A DNA stretch of 64,000 nucleotides from Sphingopyxis flava (lineage in GTDB: Bacteria; Pseudomonadota; Alphaproteobacteria; Sphingomonadales; Sphingomonadaceae). Positions 1 through 8,616 of this stretch are shown in pieces. The first letter of the stretch is position 1; every line of letters starts with the position of its first letter. Below the pieces are notes generated by a model that worked only from the letters and a program-made list of their open reading frames with translations, was not told the DNA's origin and did not search any database. The position numbers and the translations under genes are program-made. The stretch lies in contig NZ_FUYP01000002.1 of the NCBI RefSeq assembly GCF_900168005.1, positions 210,927 to 274,926 on the forward strand, written 5' to 3'.

Positions 1-1862
1 TGATCGGTGGCCCCCGCCGCTGTCGCGATCGGGTCATAGCTGGAAAGATCGACGTCCGCCGGCAGTCCCAATGCGGCTTTCACGGATGCTTCTGCCGCCT
101 GTACGGCTGAGGCATCCGCATTTTCTCCCGCGACCGCCGCTACCAGCGTGGTCAGCGGCGACACCACGGTTGATCCATCGAGAGCGACAAACTGTCCTTG
201 GAACGGCTTGTCGAGCGCGATATCGCGGCTCAGCACGGTACCGTCTGCTGCCACGATTGGTGTCAGGATGATGTTTCCCGTGCCGAACAAGTTGCTGAAA
301 TTGCCCTGGGCGTCGGTGACGGTCCAATATTCCCCCGAGAGGACCCCGTCGCCATCGGCGTCGACATCGCCGGCATCGAAGATTCCGTTCCCGTTGACGT
401 CGACGAAGGCCTCATGGTCCCATAGCCCGTTGCCGTTCGTGTCGCGGAACAAGAGGGCGTTGGCAATATAGCCATCGATCGCTGCGCCGCTCGCTCCGGC
501 GTCAAAGGCGATCGACAGGCTCGCGCCTTCAGTCGCGGCATTGCCCGCCGCATCCGAAAAGCCCGTTCCCACCTCGAGCGCGATCGAGCCGGAACTGGAG
601 AGGGTAGGGGTTAGTTCTGCCGTAAAGACCAGCGGATCTGCGGTCGCCTGCATGGCGCCCAGCGTCGCGCCCGTCACCGTGACGTCGGCTGCGGTAAAGT
701 CGGTCGGCGCTTCGCTGAAGGTAAAGGTCAGCGTTGCCGTCTGCCCGGCAAGCAAGGTCTCCGACGAAGCTGTAACCGCAACGGACGGCCCGGCCGTGTC
801 GAGCGTCACCGTCGTGCTGCCTGGCGCCCCGCTGTTGCCCGCAACATCTGTCTGCTGAGCCGAAATGGTGAGCGTGCCGTCAGCAAACTGCTGGAGGAGG
901 GCGGGGGTCAGTTCAATCGCGCCGTCTGCCGCGACCGGCAACGGGATCGACAGCGCTGCACCGTCTGCCTTTGCAGTGCCCGCGACACTGGCGGTTGCAC
1001 TGGCTCCCGCTTCGATCCCGCCGAGCGTTGCAGTCACGCCAGCGGCGGCTTCCGCGCCGCTTACCAGCCCACCCGAAATCGAGGCAATGGCGGGCGCAGC
1101 CGGTGCCTCTGTGTCGACGGTGATTGTAAGCGCCGCCGATGACGCACCGACATTCCCGGCCGCATCGCTCGCGCGTGCGGTGATGCTATGCGTGGCTCCC
1201 GCCGGGAGAGTCACATCGATCGAGAAGGCGCCCGAGGCATTCGCTGTGGTGGTGCCGAGCGAGGTCTGACCGTTGAAAAGCTCGACGCGGGCATTGGCCT
1301 CGGCATTGCCGGTGATCGTCAGGCCCTGCGTGACGTTGGTGATGCGATCGCTGGCCGATGCGCCGCTGTCGTCGGCTGCTGCAAGGGCAAGCCCGGTTGG
1401 GGCCGCCGGAGGGGTCGTATCCGGAGCGGGCGGCGCGGGAGGAGCGCTAGGCTTTCCGCCGCCACCGCCGCTCGCGGCGGCAGCGCCAACACCGACGGCG
1501 AGCAAGCCGCTGAGGACGCCGAGCATCGTGCCATTGCCTCCCCCGGTACCGGCGCCGGCCCCGCCTTCTTCCGCAGCCGGGGCGCTTTCTGCCGCGCCGC
1601 TCGCTTCGGCGCTCGCCTGGGCTTCGGCGGCTGCACTGTCCTCGCCTTCAATCGCGACGGTCGCGCTTGCCGATGAGAAGGCCACATGGCTCTGGGTGCC
1701 ATCCTGCGACCAGTGGGCGCCCTGGACGGGACGGCCGGTCGCCTCGTCGATGAACTCGATCGTCTCACCGGGCTGAAGGACGATACGGTTTGCGCCCTTC
1801 CCGAGACGGACGTGACGGACCCGGCCACCGGCGGCTCGCGATATTCTGGCTACAATGCTCAT
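1..1862 (-). CDS. Large Ig-like adhesin, type I secretion substrate (N-terminal part, runs off the window)
   Basis: Predicted giant surface adhesin of the BapA/LapA kind, exported by the T1SS genes just upstream on the same strand. At least 620 codons are open with no stop before the left edge. The start ATG (1860-1862) follows a GGGGG Shine-Dalgarno. Residues 1-55 are a beta-rich prefix beginning MSIVARIS. An Ala/Glu/Gly-rich linker follows, then a Gly/Ala hydrophobic stretch ending in a run of Gly and a Pro-rich hinge. Ig-like modules occupy about residues 145-450, with phrases such as LTITGNAEANARVELFNG and TAADVTVTGATLG. Residues about 465-520 hold Asn/Asp-Gly loops (DTNGNG, DVNGNG, DADGDG) typical of calcium binding. 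There is no Sec signal peptide, as expected of T1SS substrates; the C-terminal signal lies outside. The family name rests on architecture and neighbours. Confidence 0.85.
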   Translation of the reverse strand, partial: MSIVARISRAAGGRVRHVRLGKGANRIVLQPGETIEFIDEATGRPVQGAHWSQDGTQSHVAFSSASATVAIEGEDSAAAEAQASAEASGAAESAPAAEEGGAGAGTGGGNGTMLGVLSGLLAVGVGAAAASGGGGGKPSAPPAPPAPDTTPPAAPTGLALAAADDSGASASDRITNVTQGLTITGNAEANARVELFNGQTSLGTTTANASGAFSIDVTLPAGATHSITARASDAAGNVGASSAALTITVDTEAPAAPAIASISGGLVSGAEAAAGVTATLGGIEAGASATASVAGTAKADGAALSIPLPVAADGAIELTPALLQQFADGTLTISAQQTDVAGNSGAPGSTTVTLDTAGPSVAVTASSETLLAGQTATLTFTFSEAPTDFTAADVTVTGATLGAMQATADPLVFTAELTPTLSSSGSIALEVGTGFSDAAGNAATEGASLSIAFDAGASGAAIDGYIANALLFRDTNGNGLWDHEAFVDVNGNGIFDAGDVDADGDGVLSGEYWTVTDAQGNFSNLFGTGNIILTPIVAADGTVLSRDIALDKPFQGQFVALDGSTVVSPLTTLVAAVAGENADASAVQAAEASVKAALGLPADVDLSSYDPIATAAGATD

Positions 1863-1954
1863 AAGATACCCCCACAATGGATGAGTTTAAGATAAATTCT
1901 ACGACCTCTTATAATTGCTATGTAAATAAATCAGTGATTCTGAGAAGAATTAAT
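1863..1954. other. AT-rich gap between hlyD and the adhesin
   Basis: This 92-base gap is strikingly AT-rich against its GC-rich surroundings. It contains a small inverted repeat (ATTCT 1937-1941 / AGAAT 1946-1950) just after the hlyD stop. It could hold a separate promoter for the adhesin, but no convincing -35/-10 pair was found. Confidence 0.4.
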
Positions 1955-3133
1955 CTAGCGCTCCCGAAATGCCTCTTCGACCTTCAGAACTGGTCGAACA
2001 AAATAGTCAAATATCGTACGCTTCCCGGTAAGAATTTCGACAGTAGCGGTCATGCCAGCGATGGTAGGCAGGGTTTTTCCTTCATGTTTAAGGGCGATAT
2101 TGTCCGTGCGGATCAGCACCCGATAATAGGGCTCCTGCTCCGGCTGACCGCGCTCGCGCATCGTATCGGGGCTGATCGATTCGACCCGTCCGGCGAGCGC
2201 CCCATAGACAAGGTAATTATAGGCTCCGAGCTTGACGGTTGCCTTCAGGCCAGGACGCAGGAAGGCGACATCCGACGGGCGAATGCGCGCCTCGACCAAA
2301 AGCTCGTCTTCGAGCGGCACGATGTCGAGAACGTCGGCACCTGGCTGGATCACGCCGCCGACGGTGGTGACCTGCATATTCTTGACCGTGCCGCGAACCG
2401 GCGCGCGCAGGACTGTCCGCTCCATTGCGTCGCGGCGTCCGGCGGTTACCTCCTGCACCTGCGCCAGCTCGGACTCAACGCGGACCAATTCCGTTCCTGC
2501 GTCGGCCCGATACCGGTTTATGCGATCCGCGATCTGCGTTTGCGTGTCGCTGATCTGGCGGCGAAGACGCAGAACCTCGACCTCAGGCACCAGCCCACGC
2601 TCGCTCATCGGCGAGGTGATCGAAAGTTCGCGGCGCATCAGCGCCAGACTTTGCGACAAGCCGGACGTTGCTTCGTCCACGGCCTGGCGCCGTGCGGCAT
2701 AGGTGGCGCGCTCATTGCGTATCAGCTCGGCGTCGGAGCGGATTTCGGCAGGAAAGGACAGCGCCAAACCCGTTGCTTCGGCACGTAACCGTGCCGCCTG
2801 CGCGATCAGTGCGCGCCGCCGGTTGTCTACTTCGTTGAAGCTCGTCGCGGCGCGGGTGGGGTCGATGATGACCAGCGGCTGACCGGCGTCGACCACCTGT
2901 CCTTCGCGAACCTTGAGCGAGGAGACGATACCGCCTTCCAGTGACTGGACCACTTGCACGCGACCGGAAGGGACGACCTGGCCCTGACCGATCGTGACCT
3001 CTTCGACGACGGCGAAGCGCGACCAGATGATCAAACTGGACAGCAACGCCGCGAGCAGCAGCGCAAGCCACAGCCAGCCGCGATGGCGCATCGGCTCTTC
3101 GGCGACCGGCGCAAAGGGATCGGCTCCGCTCAT
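1955..3133 (-). CDS. HlyD/LapC-type membrane fusion protein of a type I secretion system
   Basis: Periplasmic adaptor (392 aa) linking the inner-membrane ABC exporter to the outer-membrane TolC channel. A short cytoplasmic N-terminus is followed by one membrane helix at about residues 18-40 (GWLWLALLLAALLSSLIIW). A lipoyl/barrel-sandwich half comes next (QGQVVPSGRVQVVQSLEGG), then a long alpha-hairpin of about 200 residues, the second lipoyl half and a beta-barrel. Its ATG overlaps the stop of the ABC gene by four bases (ATGA), so the two are translationally coupled. The adhesin gene lies 92 bases downstream, which makes it the likely substrate. Confidence 0.95.
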   Translation of the reverse strand: MSGADPFAPVAEEPMRHRGWLWLALLLAALLSSLIIWSRFAVVEEVTIGQGQVVPSGRVQVVQSLEGGIVSSLKVREGQVVDAGQPLVIIDPTRAATSFNEVDNRRRALIAQAARLRAEATGLALSFPAEIRSDAELIRNERATYAARRQAVDEATSGLSQSLALMRRELSITSPMSERGLVPEVEVLRLRRQISDTQTQIADRINRYRADAGTELVRVESELAQVQEVTAGRRDAMERTVLRAPVRGTVKNMQVTTVGGVIQPGADVLDIVPLEDELLVEARIRPSDVAFLRPGLKATVKLGAYNYLVYGALAGRVESISPDTMRERGQPEQEPYYRVLIRTDNIALKHEGKTLPTIAGMTATVEILTGKRTIFDYFVRPVLKVEEAFRER

Positions 3134-4887
3134 GCCGCCGACCTCACCTTGCCTTCGGCGAGCGCCGTGATCACCTCGTCGCGGCCACCATCGGCGACGA
3201 TGCGGCCATTGTCGACGACGATCAGCCGATCGACAATGCCGAGCGCAGCCTGCCGGTGCGTCGCGATCACAAGTCCCATCCCTTCATCCGCGGCCCGGCG
3301 GATTGTCGCGAGCATTTCGGCTTCGGATGCCTGATCCATCGCAGAGGTTGGCTCGTCGAGAAGCAGCAGCTTCGGCCGGGCGAGCAATGCGCGGGCGAGA
3401 GCCACCGCCTGCCGCTGTCCGCCGGAAACCGTGTCGCCGCGCTCGCCGATCGGGCGGTCGAATCCGTGCGGATGCGCAGCGGCGATCGCAACGACGCCGG
3501 TTTCCTCCGCCACTTTCAGCAAGCGCTCGTCATCGACGTCGGGGGCGGCGATGGCGACATTCTCCTTGAGGGAGCCGTGGAATAGCCGGGCGTCCTGGCC
3601 AACCAGCGCAATCGTCGCGCGCTGGTCGCCGGGTTCGATCGCACTCATGTCGACGCCGTCGAGGAATATCTGGCCCTCGCGCGGGCGGTAGAGGCCGGCG
3701 AGCAGCCGCAGCAGAGTCGATTTGCCGCTGCCCACGCGCCCGATCACTCCGACCCGTTCGCCCGGCGCGATCGACAGGGACATGCCCGAGAGCACCGGAC
3801 GCCCGTCCTCTTCATAGGAAAATCCGACTTCGGCCAGCCGCAGTCCGCCCTGCCAATGCGATCCCGTGAGCAGATCACGCCCCTCTTCACGCTCGGCGGG
3901 GAGCTGCATGATCCGATCGAGGCTGGCGAGCGCTGAGCGGGCTTGCTGGAAGCGCACGGCGAGAGAGGACAGGCTCACCAGCGGTGCCAGCGAGCGCGAA
4001 TTGAGCTGCACGCAGGCGATCAGCGCCCCCGCCGTCACCGCGCCTTCGCTCGCGAGATAGACGCCCCAAAGCAGGAGAACTGCGCCCGCCGTCTGCTGAA
4101 CCATCGTCGTCAGATTGAGAACGAGGGTCGAGAGCGACTGGCTGCGCATCGTCCGCTCCGCAATGACCCGGCTCGACTGCTCGTGGCGCGCCCGCATCCG
4201 CTCCTCGGCCCTCAGCGTCTTCAGCGTCTCCAGCCCCTCGAGGCTTTCGATGACCGTCCCGTGGCGCACGGCGCTTTCGCGCAGATTTTCGTTGGCGATC
4301 CGCTTCATCGGGATCTGAACGATCAACGACACGATGGCAACGAGTGCAAAGGCTGTGAGCGGGACTGCTACCAGCGGTCCGCCGATGAGCGCGGTCACCC
4401 CCAGAAACAGCATTGCGAAGGGCAGGTCGGCGAGGGCCGCCAGCGTTGCCGAGGTGACAAATGCGCGGACCGATTCAAACTCTTTGAGCACGTTGGCGAA
4501 GGCGCCTGACGATTGCGAGCGAGCCTCGAGCCGCGTCCCCAGCACGCGGCGGAACACGGCATCGCCGAGCAGCACGTCGATCCGCTTGCCCGCGCTGTCC
4601 AGCGCATGACCGCGAACGGTGCGGGCGATGAATTCGAAGAGCATCGCGAGGACGACCCCGACGAACAGCGACCAGAGCGTGACGAACGCCTGATTGGGCA
4701 GGATGCGATCATAGACGGTCATCATGAAGATGATGCCTGCGAGCGACAGCAGGTTGATGACTGCCGAAAGCGCAATTGCCTCGCCGAAATAGCGTCGGTG
4801 GTCCCACAGCACAGGCCAGAACCACCCGCCGGTCGCCGCGGGAACGAGGTCGTCCGCCCGGCGATCGATCGCTCCGGTCCCGCTCAT
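3130..4887 (-). CDS. Type I secretion ABC transporter (permease-ATPase), LapB-like without peptidase domain
   Basis: Inner-membrane exporter half-transporter (585 aa) that energises secretion through HlyD and TolC. The N-terminal half carries an ABC transmembrane domain with five or six helices. The C-terminal ATPase shows Walker A GRVGSGKST, signature VSGGQRQAVALARALL, Walker B LLLLDEPTSAMD and an H-loop in IATHR. It is shorter than LapB/HlyB proteins (about 700 aa) because the N-terminal C39-like domain is absent. Other specificity determinants must therefore recruit the substrate. It overlaps tolC upstream and hlyD downstream by four bases each. The substrate assignment comes from context. 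Confidence 0.95.
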   Translation of the reverse strand: MSGTGAIDRRADDLVPAATGGWFWPVLWDHRRYFGEAIALSAVINLLSLAGIIFMMTVYDRILPNQAFVTLWSLFVGVVLAMLFEFIARTVRGHALDSAGKRIDVLLGDAVFRRVLGTRLEARSQSSGAFANVLKEFESVRAFVTSATLAALADLPFAMLFLGVTALIGGPLVAVPLTAFALVAIVSLIVQIPMKRIANENLRESAVRHGTVIESLEGLETLKTLRAEERMRARHEQSSRVIAERTMRSQSLSTLVLNLTTMVQQTAGAVLLLWGVYLASEGAVTAGALIACVQLNSRSLAPLVSLSSLAVRFQQARSALASLDRIMQLPAEREEGRDLLTGSHWQGGLRLAEVGFSYEEDGRPVLSGMSLSIAPGERVGVIGRVGSGKSTLLRLLAGLYRPREGQIFLDGVDMSAIEPGDQRATIALVGQDARLFHGSLKENVAIAAPDVDDERLLKVAEETGVVAIAAAHPHGFDRPIGERGDTVSGGQRQAVALARALLARPKLLLLDEPTSAMDQASEAEMLATIRRAADEGMGLVIATHRQAALGIVDRLIVVDNGRIVADGGRDEVITALAEGKVRSAA

Positions 4888-6179
4888 TGGAGCGTTTCCA
4901 TTGGGGTTGCGCCCGACGCGAGTGCGAAATCGATCCGGCCGAGCGCGCCCATCAGTTGATATTCCAGGGCAATGAGATCGTGCTGCTCGTTCGCGAGCCC
5001 GCTGCGCGCGTTAAATCTTTCGGTTTCATAAGAAAGCAGATCAAGAATCGAGCGGCGACCGATCCGGAATTGTTCCTGGACGATATCGCGCGCCTCGTCT
5101 GCCTCGACCACCACCTGAGCCAGGCGCGGCAGCCGGTCGCGACGCTGATTGCCCAGCATCCACAGTCGCTCGATGCGATCGGTCAGCGACTGGCGCGCCT
5201 GTTCGGCATCGAAGCGTGCGGCCGACGCGGTGGCCCGCGCTGCATTGAGACGCGCGCGCCCCCCGCCCCCAAAGGGCAGGGACACCGCGCGCAGCCGCAC
5301 GCCGAATGCGTTGAATAGGTGGGTGTCGCCCAAAGCCGTTCGCTCGGACGTCCGCGCCACCTCCAGATTGAGCTGGGGTTGCCACCAGTTTTTGGCTCCC
5401 GATACGGCCGCATCGCTTTCGCCGATCTGGAGCTCGCTGATCTGTACGACCGGGGTTGCGTCCACGAGCGCGGTCGCCTCGCTCAGCGTTTCCGGGAGAA
5501 AGGACGCAAGGGACGGCAATCTTCCCACGGGCTCCACCGGAGCGGAGGCGATTTCCCGGACCGTTGCGCGCGCATCCTCGCGGGCAATACGCCTCGCGTC
5601 GAGCGCCGAACGCGCCTGCTCGAGCCGGCTTCCGACGAGCACGACGTCGGATCCGCGGCCGCGGTCGAAGCTTGCGATTTCGGAAACCAGCCCATGCAGT
5701 TGTTCAAGCGCGGCGACTTGGGCCTCACTGATTTCGATCAGATCGCATTGGCGGCTCCACTCCCCCCAGGCTTGGGCCAACGAGGCGACCAATTCGTCGG
5801 CCACACGGTCTTCCTGAACCCGCAGTGCTTGCGCGCGCAACCTGCTCCGGCGGATTTCAGCGGCGCTTCGCCCACCATCGAACAGGAGCTGACTGGCTGT
5901 GATCTCGGGCAAGATATAGGTCCCGGAAGAGCCGCCCGTTCCACCCTCTTCCCAGCCTGCATCGGCCGAGAGAGCGACCTGGGGCTGCCGTGCTGCACGG
6001 GCGGCAGCCACCTCCGACTTTCCGGCCTCGGCCACGCTCTCGGCCGACTGGATGCGCGGGTGATCTTCGAGAAGGGATTCGACGACGTCGGAAAATATCT
6101 GCGCGCGTGCGGGCGCCGTGCCAATCAGGAGGCACGTGCACAGCAGCGCGGCGCAGCGTATCGCGTGAGACGTCTCCAT
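4884..6179 (-). CDS. TolC family outer-membrane efflux channel of the type I secretion system
   Basis: Outer-membrane exit duct (431 aa), first gene of the T1SS operon. A Sec signal peptide covers residues 1-26 (cleavage after ARA). The body has two OEP repeats with long coiled-coil helices (for example the stretch around RSRLRAQALRVQEDRVADEL) and beta-barrel segments. The start has a strong GGGGAG Shine-Dalgarno. The gene overlaps the ABC transporter gene by four bases. The order tolC-lapB-lapC-adhesin on one strand is typical of self-contained adhesin export loci. Confidence 0.93.
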   Translation of the reverse strand: METSHAIRCAALLCTCLLIGTAPARAQIFSDVVESLLEDHPRIQSAESVAEAGKSEVAAARAARQPQVALSADAGWEEGGTGGSSGTYILPEITASQLLFDGGRSAAEIRRSRLRAQALRVQEDRVADELVASLAQAWGEWSRQCDLIEISEAQVAALEQLHGLVSEIASFDRGRGSDVVLVGSRLEQARSALDARRIAREDARATVREIASAPVEPVGRLPSLASFLPETLSEATALVDATPVVQISELQIGESDAAVSGAKNWWQPQLNLEVARTSERTALGDTHLFNAFGVRLRAVSLPFGGGGRARLNAARATASAARFDAEQARQSLTDRIERLWMLGNQRRDRLPRLAQVVVEADEARDIVQEQFRIGRRSILDLLSYETERFNARSGLANEQHDLIALEYQLMGALGRIDFALASGATPMETLQ

Positions 6180-6402
6180 TTTCTCCCCACCCCTCTATGC
6201 GTCGATAGGGCAGAGAACCCGCGCACATAGCCTAAACGGCGGATTTGACTATCGAATTGGGAGAAATCCCGCAGCCCAAATAAATTCAGGATGGGCCGCC
6301 ATCCCGCTCCCCCCGGCTTGCCGAATGGACTGACGCCACCCAGAATTGCGAACGAAAAGGGGTGCGATGCATCGCCTAAAGTGGGCTCTGCGCGCGAGGG
6401 TG

Positions 6403-6420
6403 AAATGGATAAGTCCATTT
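6403..6420. repeat. Inverted repeat / hairpin near the transposase remnant
   Basis: Perfect 7-bp arms (AAATGGA and TCCATTT) enclose a TAAG loop. A second set of arms, GCGCGAG (6392-6398) and CTCGCGC (6424-6430), extends the stem across an internal loop. It lies inside the transposase-remnant frame. It could be a relic of the element or a regulatory hairpin; there is no evidence for either. Confidence 0.45.
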
Positions 6421-6423
6421 TTC

Positions 6424-6516
6424 TCGCGCCGCGCGTTCGGCTTCCGCAACTTTCACAACTACCGCTTGCGCGTGCTCGCTCTTTGCGGTTGGAATGGCGT
6501 CATCAATCGGGTCTGA
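6424..6516 (+). pseudogene. Remnant of a transposase C-terminus (ISL3-like)
   Basis: In the frame ending at the TGA 6514-6516, the DNA reads SRRAFGFRNFHNYRLRV followed by a short tail ending in NGVINRV. From memory, this resembles the conserved C-terminal block (RxxFGFRNFxNYRLR) of IS204/ISL3-type transposases. The frame is open only back to 6334, so just the last 30-60 residues survive and nothing upstream encodes the catalytic DDE core. It lies next to a tRNA gene, a common insertion site. The family call is from motif memory, not a search. Confidence 0.5.
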
Positions 6517-6574
6517 TCCACCCTCATCCCCCGTTCACGGGGAAGAGCCGTATTCAACCGCTTAGCGGCAAAGA

Positions 6575-6661
6575 TGGTGCGGTCGAGAAGACTCGAACTT
6601 CCACGGCCTTTCGGCCACAACGACCTCAACGTTGCGCGTCTACCAGTTCCGCCACGACCGC
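6575..6661 (-). tRNA. tRNA-Leu, anticodon GAG
   Basis: Read on the minus strand, this 87-base gene forms a full class II tRNA. The acceptor stem is GCGGTCG (6655-6661) with CGACCGC (6579-6585), and the discriminator A and 3' CCA are encoded (6575-6577). The anticodon stem CAACG/CGTTG encloses loop TTGAGGT, giving anticodon GAG. The long variable arm (GGCCGAAAGGCC) marks a leucine tRNA. The T-arm GAAG/CTTC has loop TTCGAGT. It reads CUC codons, with CUU by wobble. Confidence 0.96.
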
Positions 6662-6971
6662 ACATCATGATGGTCCGGACGATCCCGGCACCAGGTAGGT
6701 GCGGGCGCCTAGCAAAGCTTTTCGGGTGATGCAAGCGAGCTTCGCCGCTTTTATTCCTTGCGGCTGGAAAGAGCGCAAGGCGCGCCGCTGGCGGCTGTCA
6801 CCCAAGCGACCCCGACGCGTCTCCATTTTGTCATCGCCCTACCGTCAGAGCGTCATCGAATCACCCTAGTGGCGGCGTCACCGGGAGCGCGGGGCAGATG
6901 CTGCTCGCTGCTCGGTGCCTTTTCATCAGGGACGCCCGCTCGGCGGGCGTGCACCGGAAGCGGAGATATTC
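6662..6971. other. Intergenic region upstream of the lipoprotein gene
   Basis: There is no gene in these 310 bases. They hold the upstream region of tRNA-Leu on the minus strand and, at the right end, the leader of the lipoprotein gene with a strong hairpin (6913-6956) and the Shine-Dalgarno (6957-6965). Confidence 0.5.
6913..6956 (+). promoter_or_regulatory. Leader hairpin before the lipoprotein gene
   Basis: ACGCCCGC (6932-6939) pairs perfectly with GCGGGCGT (6943-6950) around a TCG loop. Outer arms CGGTGC (6913-6918) and GCACCG (6951-6956) extend the stem, with a 13-base bulge on the left. It ends immediately before the Shine-Dalgarno, so it could affect translation or mRNA stability. The role is inferred. 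Confidence 0.5.
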
Positions 6972-8537
6972 ATGGCGGGTTTCGCACGCGTTCGTTTGGT
7001 CATGCTCAGCGGCGTGGCCTGTTCCATTCTGGCGGCCTGCGGAGCGGATGGTGTTGCCTCGCCGGGTGAGGGCGTGATCGTCATTCCCGGCCCGAGCCCC
7101 ACGCCGACGCCGGCTCCCACACCAACACCGACCCCGCCCAGCGTCATCCCCGCGGGAAGTTGCCCGACGATTGCGGGCAGCGATCAATTGAGCGACCTTG
7201 GCACGATTACCGGCCCCGAGGGGACGTGGCGCAACTGCGGCTTTCCGGCGCGCTTCAACGCTTCGACGGCGATTCCGAAGGTAGCCGGCGTCATTTATTC
7301 GCTCCCGGGGCGCGTCGATGTCGGTACCGACCAGGGCGCCGCGAGCAGCAATAATGTCGTCACGCTGACGATCGACCCGGGCGTCATTATCTTCGGCTCG
7401 ACCGGTGTCTCCTATCTCGTGGTCAATCGCGGCAATCGGATCGACGCGGTGGGCACGCCGACCCAGCCAATCATTTTCACCGGCCGCGGCAACGTCGTCG
7501 GCACCGCGACCGACAACAGCTCGCAGCTGTGGGGCGGCGTCGTGCTGCTCGGCCGTGCGCCGGTCACCGACTGCCTCGCGCCGGGCGCTGCTGAAGGAAC
7601 CGTTGCGTGCGAGCGCGACACCGAAGGCACGTCAAATGCGCTTTATGGGGGCGCGCAGCCGGCCGACAATTCGGGGCGCCTCTCCTATGTCCAGATCCGC
7701 TATTCGGGCTTCGTGCTGAGCGCCGACAAGGAGCTGCAGGGCCTCACCCCGTCGGGGGTCGGATCGGGGACCCAGATCGACCATATTCAGATCCACAACA
7801 GCTCGGACGACGGGATGGAGGTTTTCGGCGGCCGGGCGAACTTCAAATATATGATCGTGACGGGCGCCGAAGACGACAGCTTCGACACCGACGTCGGCTA
7901 CAAGGGCAACATCCAATATGCGATCGCGGTGCAGCGCGCCGGCGGTTCGGTCGGCGACTCGATGATGGAGATCGACTCGGACGGCAATGAGAATGCGGTG
8001 CCGCGCCAGAATGTGACGATTTCCAACTTCACCTTCATCCACCGTAACGCCGCGGCGGGCAACGGCGCCGCGATCCGCATCCGCGGCGGCGCCGACTATA
8101 GCTTCGTCAACGGCCTGATCACCTCCGATACATCCTGCATCCGCATCGACAGTAGCTCGACGACGCAGACGACCGGCGTGGATGAGCAGGGGCCGCCGAA
8201 ATTTTTCTCGGTCTCGCTGAAATGCGGCGATCGCCCCTTCCGCGGTGGCGGCAGCCCGGCCGTGACCGGTACCGAAGTGCAGACGATCTTTACCGCGGGT
8301 ACCAACAATCGCTTCGATTATGCGCCGTCGCTGACCGGCCTGTTCGTCAATGGCGCGACGGAGACCAGCATCCCCGCTTTCGATGCCAAGACACTGAACA
8401 GCTTCTTCGACACCACCGCCTATGTTGGCGCGGTCCGCGATGCCAGCGACACCTGGTACCAGGGGTGGACCTGCAACTCGGCGACCGCGAACTTCGGCGC
8501 GAGCAGCGGGAGCTGCACCGGCCTGCCGACCAGCTGA
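6972..8537 (+). CDS. Predicted beta-helix surface lipoprotein paired with a TonB-dependent receptor
   Basis: Predicted lipoprotein (521 aa) of unknown function. The start chosen is ATG 6972, preceded by GGAAGCGGAGA; an in-frame ATG at 6915 lacks a good site. A type II signal peptide ends in lipobox LAAC (Cys at about residue 23). A Thr/Pro linker follows (PTPTPAPTPTPTPP). The body is rich in Gly, Asn and Asp with repeating short strands, for example NNVVTLTIDPGVIIFG, and resembles a right-handed parallel beta-helix. Late cysteines may form disulphides. A TonB receptor lies 79 bases downstream in the same direction and the T2SS operon follows. It may be a surface ligand-binding partner or a T2SS-exported lipoprotein; both are inference. 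Confidence 0.85.
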   Translation: MAGFARVRLVMLSGVACSILAACGADGVASPGEGVIVIPGPSPTPTPAPTPTPTPPSVIPAGSCPTIAGSDQLSDLGTITGPEGTWRNCGFPARFNASTAIPKVAGVIYSLPGRVDVGTDQGAASSNNVVTLTIDPGVIIFGSTGVSYLVVNRGNRIDAVGTPTQPIIFTGRGNVVGTATDNSSQLWGGVVLLGRAPVTDCLAPGAAEGTVACERDTEGTSNALYGGAQPADNSGRLSYVQIRYSGFVLSADKELQGLTPSGVGSGTQIDHIQIHNSSDDGMEVFGGRANFKYMIVTGAEDDSFDTDVGYKGNIQYAIAVQRAGGSVGDSMMEIDSDGNENAVPRQNVTISNFTFIHRNAAAGNGAAIRIRGGADYSFVNGLITSDTSCIRIDSSSTTQTTGVDEQGPPKFFSVSLKCGDRPFRGGGSPAVTGTEVQTIFTAGTNNRFDYAPSLTGLFVNGATETSIPAFDAKTLNSFFDTTAYVGAVRDASDTWYQGWTCNSATANFGASSGSCTGLPTS

Positions 8538-8616
8538 TCGCCTGCGATCCATTCGGGGAGCGGACACGCCGGATCGCGGCCCGCTCCCTCCTTGCATAGT
8601 CTCAGGGGCATTCCAC

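Larger units (their letters stand above)
6180..6574. other. Gene-poor region between the T1SS operon and tRNA-Leu
   Basis: No intact gene is visible. The stretch holds the T1SS upstream region, a 12-base palindrome GCGATGCATCGC (6364-6375), a hairpin (AAATGGA 6403-6409 / TCCATTT 6414-6420, flanked by outer arms GCGCGAG and CTCGCGC), a transposase remnant (6424-6516), and a CCCCGT/ACGGGG hairpin (6529-6542) downstream of the tRNA. Confidence 0.6.

Noticed and set aside
1877..2788. Plus-strand open frame opposite hlyD
   Set aside because: It begins in the AT-rich gap and runs through the hlyD coding region with no recognisable domain.
6529..6542. Intrinsic terminator of tRNA-Leu
   Set aside because: A CCCCGT/ACGGGG hairpin is present, but no T-tract follows on the minus strand, so it is mentioned only as a hairpin.
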